A stretch of 64,000 nucleotides of DNA from Tragulus kanchil (lineage: Eukaryota > Chordata > Mammalia > Artiodactyla > Tragulidae), in NCBI GenBank assembly GCA_022376925.1, contig JAIOJX010000032.1, positions 295,730,897 to 295,794,896 on the forward strand, written 5' to 3'. The notes beneath the pieces were generated by a model that ran no database searches, was not told where the DNA came from, and worked only from the letters and a program-made list of their open reading frames with translations. Both the position numbers and the translations under genes were made by a program. Positions 53,103 through 62,659 of this stretch are shown here, piece by piece (the first letter of the stretch is position 1; the number at the start of each line of letters is the position of its first letter).

Positions 53103-53640
53103 GTAAGTCTTCAGAACAAAGAACAACCTTACTTTATATGGAGAAAGGAGAAGTTGGGAGGGGTCTGAACCCAAGATCGCTGGAGGAAAGTGAGAATTCA
53201 GAGTGGCTGAGTTGTTGCAGCTCTCACTGTCTGGGCTGTTGCTCAGGGAGAATGATGAACTCATCTTCCTGCCCAGGAACATGAATAAGCTGTGGAGGAA
53301 GTTAGATGTGTGGAGAGCTCCCCGTCTAGGCTTGACAACTCCATCTTCAGTGAGACTTCTCTTTATTAGTTTTTGCAGTGTGTTTGGTCACAAAGAAAAC
53401 GTTGGTGTTTCCCAAAAAGTAGCAATATTATGAACAGTCCTTATCATTGTACAAAAAAACTAGAAATTTAAAATGAAGCTCTTTGAGAAAAGGAAAAGGC
53501 CCTTCCATCAGGAATATTAAAAACTTTCTATTAAAGAACTGTCAGATACAAGGGAAATACAGACATTCTGTAGTGGAATGTCAACTACTAAATGATGATG
53601 CCAACCGCTAAAGAATAACTGGGGTTAGAAAAACCATCAT

Positions 53641-53995
53641 GGGCTTCCCCAGTAGCTCAGTGGTTGCAGAGTTCCCCTGCCAATGCAGGAGACATGGGTT
53701 CAATGCCTGATCTGGGAAGATCCCACATGCTGTGAAGCAGCTAAGCCCGTGAGCCACAACTGTTGAGCCTATGCTCTAGAGCCTCGGAGCTGCAACTATG
53801 GAGCCCATGTGCCGCAACTACTGAAGCCCGTGTGCCCTAGAGCCCAAGTTCTACAAGAGAAGTCACCACGACAAAAAGCCCGCTCACCTCAACTAGAGAG
53901 TAGCCCCACTCTCTGCAACTAGAGAAGAGCCTGTGGCAGCAGTGAAAACCCAGAATAGCCAAAAATAAATAAATAAAATTATTAAAGAAAAAAAG
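53641..53995 (+). mobile_element. CHR-2-like SINE, full length
   Basis: GGGCTTCCCCAGTAGCTCAG, GACATGGGTTCAATGCCTGA, GCCGCAACTACTGAAGCCCG, AGAATAGCCAAAAATAAATA. AAAACCATC is repeated at 53630-53638 and about 53996-54004. Confidence 0.92.
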
Positions 53996-54370
53996 AAAAC
54001 CATCGATATATAACCATGTTATTTCTTCAGGCATTAATCATCAATGGATAAGAAAGCAGTTCTTTTTTCTATTTATCATTTATTACTGATTTCTGACTTA
54101 ATTACATTTGGTTGGAAGCATGCCATTATGATATCAGGCCTTTGAAATTTCTTGAGGTTTGCCTTGTGACCCAGTACAGGGTTAATTTTTATAAATGTCT
54201 GCTCTTGAAAAGAGTGTGTACATTGTGCAGTTGTCAGGTTTGTGTTATTCAGATCTTTGGCTTGTTACTGATCGTTTAGTTACTTATTCTGTCAGTTAAG
54301 GGGAGAGCTAATTTTAAATCTACTATAATCACAATCTTTTTTCTGTTCCTTCTTGCCATTCTATCAGTTT

Positions 54371-54702
54371 ATTTTTTTTTTTAAAGATTTATTTATTTAT
54401 TTATTTTTGGACGGGGGTCGGGTTGGGAGGGAGGGGAGCGGGCGGACCACTTGTATTGATCTTTCATTTCTCTATTTTCATCCGTCTTTGTTCTTTGGCT
54501 CCTGTGGGCCTCCCATCGCGGTGGTGTCTGTCGTTGCAGAGCGCCTGCTCTGGGCGTATGTGCTCCAGAGCTCCAGCTCTGTGATTGGACACATCGGTCC
54601 AGCCGCTCCGCAACACGTGGGATCTTCCCAGGCCAGAGATCGAACCGGCGCACCTTGCACTGCAAGGCGGTGTCCTTACCCACTGGACCACCAGGGGAAG
54701 CC
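54371..54702 (-). mobile_element. tRNA-Glu SINE with perfect target-site duplication
   Basis: AAAGATTTATTTATTTATTT, CGGGGGTCGGGTTGGGAGGG, TTCTTTGGCTCCTGTGGGCC and the head CCAGGGGAAGCC. CCATTCTATCAGTTT is present at 54356-54370 and 54703-54717. Confidence 0.95.
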
Positions 54703-54756
54703 CCATTCTATCAGTTTTGCTGCACGTATTTGTATAGTTATTTTATGAGCCATACA

Positions 54757-55086
54757 CATTTTTTTTTAAAAGATTTATTTATTTTGGGGGGGTGGGTATT
54801 TATTTTGGGGAGGGAAGGGAGCAGGTGGGCCACTTCTATTGGTCTTTCATTTGTCTATTTTCATCCATCTTTGTTCTTTGGCCCGTGTGGGCCTCCCATT
54901 GCAGTAGCCTCTGTTGTCGCAGAGCACCAGCTCTGGGCACATGCACTCCACAGCTCCGGCTCGGTAGCTGGACACATGGGTCCAGCCGCTCCACGGCACG
55001 TGGGATCTTCCCAGGCCAAGGATCGAACCAGTGCCCCTTGCACTGCAAGGCGATGTCCTTACCCACTGGACCACCAGGGAAGCCCC
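54757..55086 (-). mobile_element. tRNA-Glu SINE with a small internal duplication
   Basis: A T9 tail and AAAAGATTTATTTATTTTGG, then a second TATTTATTTTGGGGAGGGAA, TTCTTTGGCCCGTGTGGGCC, GGGATCTTCCCAGGCCAAGG and the head CCACCAGGGAAGCCCC. It is followed by a (TG)9 tract (55089-55106). Confidence 0.92.
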
Positions 55087-55207
55087 CTGTGTGTGTGTGT
55101 GTGTGTTTTTTCAGTCATTTCTCTCTTCTAGATTTCAAGTTACGTGTTCTGCTTCTGTTCTTTAGTAGCTACCGTTGAAAGTACAGCGTGCATATTTATC
55201 CTCCCCA

Positions 55208-57397
55208 AGTTATAAGCTTATCAGAACCTTATAGTCCTTACAGGCAATGTAAAAGGCCTTGGAACGCATTTACTTTGTTTACCTCCCTCCTCATTTATGG
55301 GTCATCTATTGTTGAGTATTTTAACTATCTTTTTAATCCCACATGACTTTATTATTGTTTTGTACAGTCAAGATTTGCATAGATTTAACCAAATGTTTGC
55401 CACTTTCTTTGTCCTTCAGTCCAGCTGTCATCCATCCAGGCTGTCTTTTCTACTCCCTGGCAGTACATCCTTGAGAATATCATCTAAGGAGAGTCTGCCG
55501 GTGGCAAACTATTGGGTTTTGATTATCTGAAAATATCTTCATTTTGCCTTGATTATTGTTTTTTTAACAGTTTTTCCTAATATGAACCTTTTTTTAAGTG
55601 TTGAATTTGTGACACTATTGCTTCTGTGTTCTAGTGTTTTAACGACAAGGCATGAGGAATCTCAGCTTCCCAGCCAGGGATCAAACCACATCCCCTGCAT
55701 TGGCAGGCAAAGTCTTAACCACTGGACTGCCAGAGAAGTCCCTGGCTTGATTTTTTTAAGTAACAACTTTATTGAGATATACTCATGTACCATAAAATTC
55801 ACCTATTTTAAGTGTAGAAAATTCAAAGGCTTTTAGTATATTCAACTGTGCAGCAGCTGTCACGATCAATTTTAGAACATCTTTGTCAGCCCAAAGAGAA
55901 ACTCCACACCCCTCACCCTCAACCCCTAGTCTAACCAGCACCCTGCCCTAGGCAATCACTGATTACTCTCTAGGTATGCTTACTCTGGACATATCATGTG
56001 AACAGGATCATACCATATGTGGTTCCTTGTGACTAGCTTCTTTCTCTTAGCATGATATTTCAAGATTCATCATTACTGTAGCATTTATTAGTACTGGATT
56101 CCCTTGTATGACCAAGTAATATTCCATTGTGTAGATACCCACATTTCTTTTATTCATTCGTTCATCAGTTGGTGGACATTTGGGTTGTTTCTAGTTTGGG
56201 GGTATTATGAGTAAAGTCTCAGTAAGCATTCAGATACAAATATTTGTTTGAATACCTGTTTTCAGCTTTTTTGCGTATATATCTAGTGGTAGAATTGCTG
56301 GAAGTTATAAGCTTATCAGAACCTTATAGTCCTTACAGGCAATGTAAAAGGCCTTGGAACGCATTTACTTTGTTTACCTCCTCCTCATTTATGGGTCATC
56401 TATTGTTGAGTATTTTAACTATCTTTTTAATCCCACATGACTTTATTATTGTTTTGTACAGTCAAGATTTGCATAGATTTAACCAAATGTTTGCCACTTT
56501 CTTTGTCCTTCAGTCCAGCTGTCATCCATCCAGGCTGTCTTTTCTACTCCCTGGCAGTACATCCTTGAGAATATCATCTAAGGAGAGTCTGCCGGTGGCA
56601 AACTATTGGGTTTTGATTATCTGAAAATATCTTCATTTTGCCTTGATTATTGTTTTTTTAACAGTTTTTCCTAATATGAACCCTTTTTTTAAGTGTTGAA
56701 TTTGTGACACTATTGCTTCTGTGTTCTAGTGTTTTAACGACAAGGCATGAGGAATCTCAGCTTCCCAGCCAGGGATCAAACCACATCCCCTGCATTGGCA
56801 GGCAAAGTCTTAACCACTGGACTGCCAGAGAAGTCCCTGGCTTGATTTTTTTAAGTAACAACTTTATTGAGATATACTCATGTACCATAAAATTCACCTA
56901 TTTTAAGTGTAGAAAATTCAAAGGCTTTTAGTATATTCAACTGTGCAGCAGCTGTCACGATCAATTTTAGAACATCTTTGTCAGCCCAAAGAGAAACTCC
57001 ACACCCCTCACCCTCAACCCCTAGTCTAACCAGCACCCTGCCCTAGGCAATCACTGATTACTCTCTAGGTATGCTTACTCTGGACATATCATGTGAACAG
57101 GATCATACCATATGTGGTTCCTTGTGACTAGCTTCTTTCTCTTAGCATGATATTTCAAGATTCATCATTACTGTAGCATTTATTAGTACTGGATTCCCTT
57201 GTATGACCAAGTAATATTCCATTGTGTAGATACCCACATTTCTTTTATTCATTCGTTCATCAGTTGGTGGACATTTGGGTTGTTTCTAGTTTGGGGGTAT
57301 TATGAGTAAAGTCTCAGTAAGCATTCAGATACAAATATTTGTTTGAATACCTGTTTTCAGCTTTTTTGCGTATATATCTAGTGGTAGAATTGCTGGA
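55208..57397. repeat. Direct tandem duplication block 16 (unit 1095 bp)
   Basis: Bases 55208-56302 recur at 56303-57397. Copy 1 ends AATTGCTGGA|AGTTATAAGC and copy 2 ends AATTGCTGGA|TCACATAAAA. One C and one T-run length differ (CTCCCTCC versus CTCCTCC; AACCTTTTTTT versus AACCCTTTTTTT). Confidence 0.95.
55653..55742 (-). mobile_element. tRNA-Glu SINE fragment (repeated at 56748-56837)
   Basis: GGCATGAGGAATCTCAGCTT, GGGATCAAACCACATCCCCT and the head CCAGAGAAGTCCC on the plus strand, short-form SINE without a clear tail. Confidence 0.72.
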
Positions 57398-57625
57398 TCA
57401 CATAAAAACTCTGTGTTTAACTTTTTGAGGGACTGCCAGACTCTTTTCCAAAGCAGCTGGAACATGTTACATTCCCATCAACAATAGATAAGCATTCCAA
57501 TTTCTCCACATCCTCACCAACACTGTATCTGTTGGTTTTATTATAACCAGTTTTAAAAATAACAGCTTTATTGAGATAGAATTTATATACCATAAAATTC
57601 CCCCTTACACAATTCAGTCTCAATT
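55745..57625 (-). mobile_element. Old L1 3' ends, antisense (part duplicated)
   Basis: AACTTTATTGAGATATACTC, CATAAAATTCACCTATTTTA, CAACTGTGCAGCAGCTGTCA, AAGTAATATTCCATTGTGTA and GGACATTTGGGTTGTTTCTA in antisense order, repeated from about 56840. It ends near 57535 and is followed by another L1 3' end (AGCTTTATTGAGATAGAATT) to 57625. Confidence 0.75.
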
Positions 57626-57837
57626 TTTGAAGGATATTTTTGCTAGGAAAAGAGGTCTAGCTTGCTCTGAGTAGATTGAAGATATTAATTCACTGATATT
57701 GTCATCTTTTTCAAAAATGGAAATGTAGTTTGATTTACAATATTGTATTATATTCCACCGTCTTATGATTTCTAATTTTGTTGAAGAGAAATCTATCCAG
57801 TATATCTAAAGATATATCCAAATATTGCGTGATTAGG
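57626..57837. other. Probable L1-derived AT-rich sequence
   Basis: TTTTGAAGGATATTTTTGCT (57627) resembles antisense L1 3' UTR; the rest is unassigned. Confidence 0.35.
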
Positions 57838-57985
57838 AGAAGTCCTTGGCAGTCCATTGGGTAGGACTCTGTGCTTTCAAGCACCAGGGCCCAGGTTTAG
57901 TCCCTGATTGGGGAACTAAGTCCTACAAGCCACTTGGTATAGCCAAAGAACAAACAAGCAAAGAAACCCAGAAAATTTGTAAATT
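57838..57985 (+). mobile_element. tRNA-Glu SINE, short form
   Basis: AGTCCTTGGCAGTCCATTGG, CCAGGTTTAGTCCCTGATTG, GGGAACTAAGTCCTACAAGC and an A-rich tail. Confidence 0.72.
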
Positions 57986-58237
57986 GATACATTTGGTATT
58001 TACTTTTATCTATCCTGCTCAGAATTTGTTTTGTTTCTTGTATCTGAGGATTTGTGTATTTCATTCTGGATGTGTCCCAGCTGTTACGTTTTCAAATGTT
58101 CTGCCCCAGTTTCTCCTCTTTTTTGGGAACTAGATTTCTAGCTAGATATATTAGACTGTCTCACTGTATCTTCCATGCCTTTTAACTTTTCATGTTTTCC
58201 ATCCGTTTTCTTTATCTTTCTGTGTATGCGTGTGTTA

Positions 58238-58450
58238 GGCTTCCCAGATGACTTTAGTGGTAAAGAACCTGCCTGCCAATGCAAGAGACACAAGAGACAT
58301 GGGTGCAGTCCCTGGTTTGGAAGATCCCCTGGAAAAGAGCATGGGCAACCCCACTCCAGTAGTCTTGCCTGGAGAATCCTATGGACAGAGGAGCCTGGCG
58401 GACTACAGTCCATGGGGTCACAAAGAGTTGGACGCAACTAAAGTGACTTA
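58238..58450 (+). mobile_element. Bov-tA SINE
   Basis: GGCTTCCCAGATGACTTTAG, GAAGATCCCCTGGAAAAGAG, CTCCAGTAGTCTTGCCTGGA, GGGTCACAAAGAGTTGGACG. The two flanking stretches (57986-58237 and 58451-58680) hold nothing I can identify. Confidence 0.9.
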
Positions 58451-58885
58451 GTATGCACTTAATAAGTCAGAAGCTATGAAAAATCTTAAAATTTACCCTA
58501 CTTTTAAGCAAACAAGTTAGCCAGACACATACAGAGATATTTGCACATGTACCAGTGAGACATGGGACCCCTGGGTCAGAGGTACAGATGGTTTATAACA
58601 GCAATATTTTGCATCCATTCCCTTTTACACCCTAATTCCCACAAGTGCTGTGATGAGGGCTGGATGATACCTGTGCATATAATTGAGTGGGCCACAGGAA
58701 AAGAACCCCAAAATTCAGAGGCTTTGAACACTTGAGGGTTTCTGGCACATCTTTTAGAGAGATGACTTTTTACCTTAAGATATAGGTAAGTTTCTTTCTC
58801 CTGAATGAGAAGGGAAGGGACCTTGAGGTTTATTATCCTGAATGTAGGGAACAGTCTCCAAGGAGAGAAAAGAAAGGGCTTTATC

Positions 58886-59225
58886 GGGCTTCCCCTGGTG
58901 GTCCAGTGGGTAAGGACACTGCCTTGCAGTGCAAGGGGCGCTGGTTCGTGCCCTGGCCTGGGAAGATCCCACGTGCTGCGGAGCGGCTGGACTGATGTGT
59001 CCAATTACCGAGCCGGAGCTCTGGAGCACAAGCGCCCAGAGCTGGCGCTCTACAACGACAGCCGCCACCGCGATAGGAGGCCCACAGGAGCCAAAGAACA
59101 AAGACAGATGAACATAGAGAAATGAAAGACCAATAGAAGTGGCCTGCCTGCTCCCCTCCCTCCCCAACCCGACCCCCGCCCAAAAAATAAATAAATAAAT
59201 AAATCTTTAAAAAAAAAAAAAAAAC
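58886..59225 (+). mobile_element. tRNA-Glu SINE with perfect target-site duplication (first copy)
   Basis: GGGCTTCCCCTGGTGGTCCA, GGGCGCTGGTTCGTGCCCTG, TGTGTCCAATTACCGAGCCG, GGAGGCCCACAGGAGCCAAA and an AAATAAATAAATAAATC tail. AAAGGGCTTTATC lies at 58873-58885 and 59226-59238. Confidence 0.95.
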
Positions 59226-59461
59226 AAAGGGCTTTATCTTTGCTACTGTGAGATATATCTGGGGGAAGTATGACCCCCAAATTGCTCCAGAGGAATACAG
59301 CTGCCGAGACCATTTGCTGTTTAACATGTCCTTTGCTCAGAAGGCTTGAACCATGTAGGAATGTGAGAATTTCACGGAGACAGATCCCAGACACTTGCTT
59401 TTGATTTCCACCCCCCAGTTTACTAATCGCCTTGTTAGTTGTGTGTCATTTTCTGGAACAA

Positions 59462-59750
59462 TCAGTTCAGTTTGGTCATGTCCAACTCTCTGTGACCCCA
59501 TGGACTGCAACACACCAGAATTTCCTGTCCTTCACCATCTCCCGGAGCTTGCTCAAACTCAGGTCCTTTGACCTGAGTCAAACCATCTCATCCAACCATC
59601 TCATCCTCTGTCATCCCATTCTCCTTCTGCCTTCTGTTTTTTCCAACATCAGGATCTTTTCCAGGGAGTTGTCTCTTCGCATCAGGTGGCCAAAGTATTG
59701 GAGCTTCAGAGTCAGTTCTTCCAGTGAGTATTCAGGGTTTTCCTTTAGGA
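59462..59750 (-). mobile_element. BovB LINE 3' end, antisense (truncated by block junction)
   Basis: TCAGTTCAGTTTGGTCATGT, CCTTCACCATCTCCCGGAGC, GCATCAGGTGGCCAAAGTAT are antisense BovB 3' landmarks. The element continues properly only in the second copy (60556 onward). Confidence 0.9.
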
Positions 59751-59980
59751 TGTTTGATCCTTGGTCAGGTTGATCTCAATTGAGTGGGCCACAGGAAAAG
59801 AACCCCAAAATTCAGAGGCTTTGAACACTTGAGGGTTTCTGGCACATCTTTTAGAGAGATGACTTTTACCTTAAGATATAGGTAAGTTTCTTTCTCCTGA
59901 ATGAGAAGGAAGGGACCTTGAGGTTTATTATCCTGAATGTAGGGAACAGTCTCCAAGGAGAGAAAAGAAAGGGCTTTATC

Positions 59981-60318
59981 GGGCTTCCCCTGGTGGTCCA
60001 GTGGGTAAGGACACTGCCTTGCAGTGCAAGGGGCGCTGGTTCGTGCCCTGGCCTGGGAAGATCCCACGTGCTGCGGAGCGGCTGGACTGATGTGTCCAAT
60101 TACCGAGCCGGAGCTCTGGAGCACAAGCGCCCAGAGCTGGCGCTCTACAACGACAGCCGCCACCGCGATAGGAGGCCCACAGGAGCCAAAGAACAAAGAC
60201 AGATGAACATAGAGAAATGAAAGACCAATAGAAGTGGCCTGCCTGCTCCCCTCCCTCCCCAACCCGACCCCCGCCCAAAATAAATAAATAAATAAATCTT
60301 TAAAAAAAAAAAAAAAAC
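59981..60318 (+). mobile_element. tRNA-Glu SINE (second copy)
   Basis: This is the block-17 repeat of 58886-59225 with the same flanking AAAGGGCTTTATC. A shortened AAATAAATAAAT tail distinguishes it. Confidence 0.93.
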
Positions 60319-60555
60319 AAAGGGCTTTATCTTTGCTACTGTGAGATATATCTGGGGGAAGTATGACCCCCAAATTGCTCCAGAGGAATACAGCTGCCGA
60401 GACCATTTGCTGTTTAACATGTCCTTTGCTCAGAAGGCTTGAACCATGTAGGAATGTGAGAATTTCACGGAGACAGATCCCAGACACTTGCTTTTGATTT
60501 CCACCCCCCAGTTTACTAATCGCCTTGTTAGTTGTGTGTCATTTTCTGGAACAAT

Positions 60556-61697
60556 CAGTTCAGTTTGGTCATGTCCAACTCTCTGTGACCCCATGGACTG
60601 CAACACACCAGAATTTCCTGTCCTTCACCATCTCCCGGAGCTTGCTCAAACTCAGGTCCTTTGACCTGAGTCAAACCATCTCATCCAACCATCTCATCCT
60701 CTGTCATCCCATTCTCCTTCTGCCTTCTGTTTTTTCCAACATCAGGATCTTTTCCAGGGAGTTGTCTCTTCGCATCAGGTGGCCAAAGTATTGGAGCTTC
60801 AGAGTCAGTTCTTCCAGTGAGTATTCAGGGTTGAATTCCTTTAGGATGGACTGGTTTGATCCCCTTGCAGTCCAAGGGACTCTCAAGAGCCTTCTCCAAT
60901 ACCACAGTTCAAAAGCATCAGTTCTTTGTCACTTAGACTTCTTTATGGTCCAACTCTCACATCAATACAGGACCACTGGAAAAGCCATGGCTTTGACTAC
61001 ACAGACCTTTGTCGGCAAAGTGATGGCTCTAGTTTTTAATGTACTGTCTATTTTTATCATAGCTTTTCTTCCAGTGAGCAAGCATCTTAATTTCATGGCT
61101 GCAATCACCATCTGCAGTGATTTTGGAGCCGAAGAAAATAAAGTCTGTCAGTGTTTCCATTGTCTGCCCATCTATTTGCCATTAAGTGTTTGGACTGGAT
61201 GCCATGATCTTCATGTTCTGAATGTTGAGTTTTAGGCCAGCCTTTTCACTCTCCTCTTTCACCTTCATCAAGAGACTGTTTTGTTCCTCTTTGCTTTCTG
61301 CCGTAAGAATGGTGTCATCTGTATTCCTGAGGTCATCGATACTTCTCCTGGCAGTCTTTTTTTTTTTTTTAATTTTGGCGACTTTTATTGGTCCTTTCAT
61401 TTATTTATTTCCATCCCTCTTAATTCTTTGGCCTGTGTGGGCCTCCCGTCGCAGTGGCCTCTCTGATTGCAGAGCACAGGCTCTGGGCACATGCGCTCCA
61501 GAGCACTGGCTCATAATTGGACACACCAGTCCAGCTGTTCCGCAGCATATGGGATCTTCCTGTGCCAGGGATCGAACCGGTGCCCCTTGCACTGCAAGGA
61601 GGACTCTACCCACTGGACCACCAGGGAAGCCCTCTCCTGGCAATCTTGATAACAACTTGTGCTTCATCCAGACTGGCATTTTGCATGACGTACTCTG
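60556..61697 (-). mobile_element. BovB LINE 3' part, antisense (split by a SINE)
   Basis: It runs from the 3' terminus (TCAGTTCAGTTTGGTCATGT) through TTCCAGTGAGTATTCAGGGT, GGACTCTCAAGAGCCTTCTC, TCACCATCTGCAGTGATTTT and GTAAGAATGGTGTCATCTGT. After the SINE at 61359-61632 it continues ATCTTGATAACAACTTGTGC to TTTTGCATGACGTACTCTG. The 236- and 215-codon frames here are fortuitous antisense openness of BovB. It abuts a sense BovB at 61697. Confidence 0.9.
61359..61632 (-). mobile_element. tRNA-Glu SINE inside BovB, with target-site duplication
   Basis: A T13 tail, CCTCTTAATTCTTTGGCCTG, AATTGGACACACCAGTCCAG, GGGATCGAACCGGTGCCCCT and the head CCAGGGAAGCCC. TCTCCTGGCAGTCTT (61344-61358) and TCTCCTGGCAATCTT (61633-61647) are the 15-bp target-site duplication with one mismatch. 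Confidence 0.93.
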
Positions 61698-62657
61698 GTT
61701 CAAAATTGGGAAAGGAGTACAAAACCATATATTGTCACCCTGCTTGTTTAACTTATATGCAGAGTACATCATGAAAAATCCCAAGCTGAAATCAGGATTT
61801 GTGGGAGAAATAACAACCTCTGGTGTGCAGATGACACCATCTTTATGGCAGAAAATGAAGAGGAACTAAAGAGCCTCTTGATGAGGGTGAGAGAGAAGAG
61901 CTTACACTCTTTGAATGCTGTCTTACAGCTCAGCATTCAAAAAACAAAAATTATGGCATCTGGACCCATCACTTCATGGCAGATATATGGGGAAACAATG
62001 GAAACAGTGACATATTTTATTTTCTTGGGCTCCAAAATCACTGTGGACGGTGACTGCAGCCATGAAATTAAAAGCTTTCCTTGGAAGGAAAGCTATGACA
62101 GACCTAGACAGCGTATTCAGAAGCAGAGACATCACTTTACCAACAATGGTCCATATAGTCAAAGCTATACTTTTCCCAGTAGTCATGTGAGTGTGAGAGT
62201 TGGACCATAAAGAGGACTGATCGCTGAAGAATTGGTGTTTTTGCTTTACAAGGCAGATTCTTTACCACTGAGCCATCAGGGACCCCCCGAATTGATATTT
62301 TTGAATTGTGCTGGAGAAGACTCTTGAGAGTTCCTAGAACTGCAAGAAGATCAAACACATCAATCCTAAAGGGAATCAACCCTTAATATTCATTGGAAGG
62401 ACTGATGCTGAAGCTGAAGCTCCAATACTTTGACCACCTGATTTGAAGAGCCGACTCACTGGAAAAGACCCTGATACTGGGGAAGACTGAGGTCAGGAGG
62501 AGGGACCAGCAGAGGATGAGGTGGTTACATAACATCACCGACTCAATGGATATGAATTTGAGCAAACTCCAAGAGATGGTGGAGGACCGAGGAGCCTGGT
62601 GCGCTGCAGTCCATGGTGTTGGCAAAGGTTGGACATGACTTGGCAACTGAACAACAA
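61697..62657 (+). mobile_element. BovB LINE 3' part, sense, with broken reverse-transcriptase region
   Basis: GTTCAAAATTGGGAAAGGAG, AGAGTACATCATGAAAAATC, GATGACACCATCTTTATGGC, GGGCTCCAAAATCACTGTGG, GGAAAGCTATGACAGACCTA, AGTCATGTGAGTGTGAGAGT, CTGAAGCTCCAATACTTTGA and the end GGACATGACTTGGCAACTGA. The conserved AD(D) of the reverse transcriptase is visible (GCAGATGACACC) but frames are broken. A tiny SINE-head insertion interrupts it at about 62244-62288. Confidence 0.92.
62244..62288 (-). mobile_element. ~45-bp SINE head fragment inside BovB
   Basis: CTTTACAAGGCAGATTCTTT, ACCACTGAGCCATCAGGGAC is the antisense 5' head of a tRNA-Glu SINE without body or tail. It is flanked by GAATTGGTGTTTTT (about 62229-62243) and GAATTGATATTTTT (about 62289-62302). 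Confidence 0.7.
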
Positions 62658-62659
62658 AG

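Larger units (their letters stand above)
51111..53507. repeat. Direct tandem duplication block 15 (unit 1203-1210 bp)
   Basis: The sequence from 51111 recurs from 52321. Early in copy 2 the text is corrupted (ATAGATATTTAGTACTAGAAG versus ATAGATACTTCTTTAAGATAGC...), 7 bases shorter. The end of copy 1 (CTTCCAAGGAAAAAATCCCC) departs from copy 2 (CTTCCATCAGGAATATT). ATCTTATGGG and the following sequence also occur at 50018, giving three copies of that part. Confidence 0.92.
41840..55650 (-). mobile_element. Large dismembered old L1, antisense
   Basis: Landmarks of antisense L1 occur in continuous 3'-to-5' order: CATTACTGGTACCCCAGAAG (41994), TTGAGGCATTTGGGTTGGCT (43073), GTTGAGCACCTTGTATTTAT, TTTGTTAGTGCTTTTTGTAT, TCACTTGAAAATGATTGATT, GTAGATATCCAGTCCCTGAC, TTCAAGAGTGTCTTGGCTAT, GCATCCTTGAACTGTTCTGA (49070), GAATTGGCCTGTAGTTTTTC, TTTTAGTCCTGATAAGATTT, ATTTATCATTTATTACTGAT (54073) and CTATCAGTTTTGCTGCACGT (54708). 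Interruptions are younger L1 ends, SINEs, an MLT1-like LTR, a ~2-kb unique segment and five or more duplication blocks. No functional frame survives. Confidence 0.7.
58681..60835. repeat. Direct tandem duplication block 17 (unit ~1097 bp)
   Basis: The sequence from 58681 recurs from 59778. The last ~50 bases of copy 1 are corrupted: CAGGGTTTTCCTTTAGGATG, TTTGATCCTTGGTCAGG, where copy 2 reads CAGGGTTGAATTCCTTTAGG, ATGGACTGGTTTGATCCCC. Several A-run and single-base differences occur in between. Confidence 0.94.

Noticed and set aside
231..60835. The regular ~1.1-kb duplications as a new biological amplification system or tandem repeat array
   Set aside because: Units have unrelated content and are each present only as pairs (or chained triples). 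Seams cut elements at random and some carry corrupted bases, all of which point to assembly overlap.
60525..61235. A 236-codon plus-strand open frame and a 240-codon minus-strand frame (59765-60487)
   Set aside because: The first is the antisense of the BovB 3' end. The second is SINE plus flanking sequence. Neither has a protein signature, and both are altered in the duplicated copy.
61222..61869. A 215-codon open frame crossing 61.2-61.9 kb
   Set aside because: It reads through antisense BovB, an inserted SINE and then sense BovB. The peptide is a chimera of repeats, not a gene.
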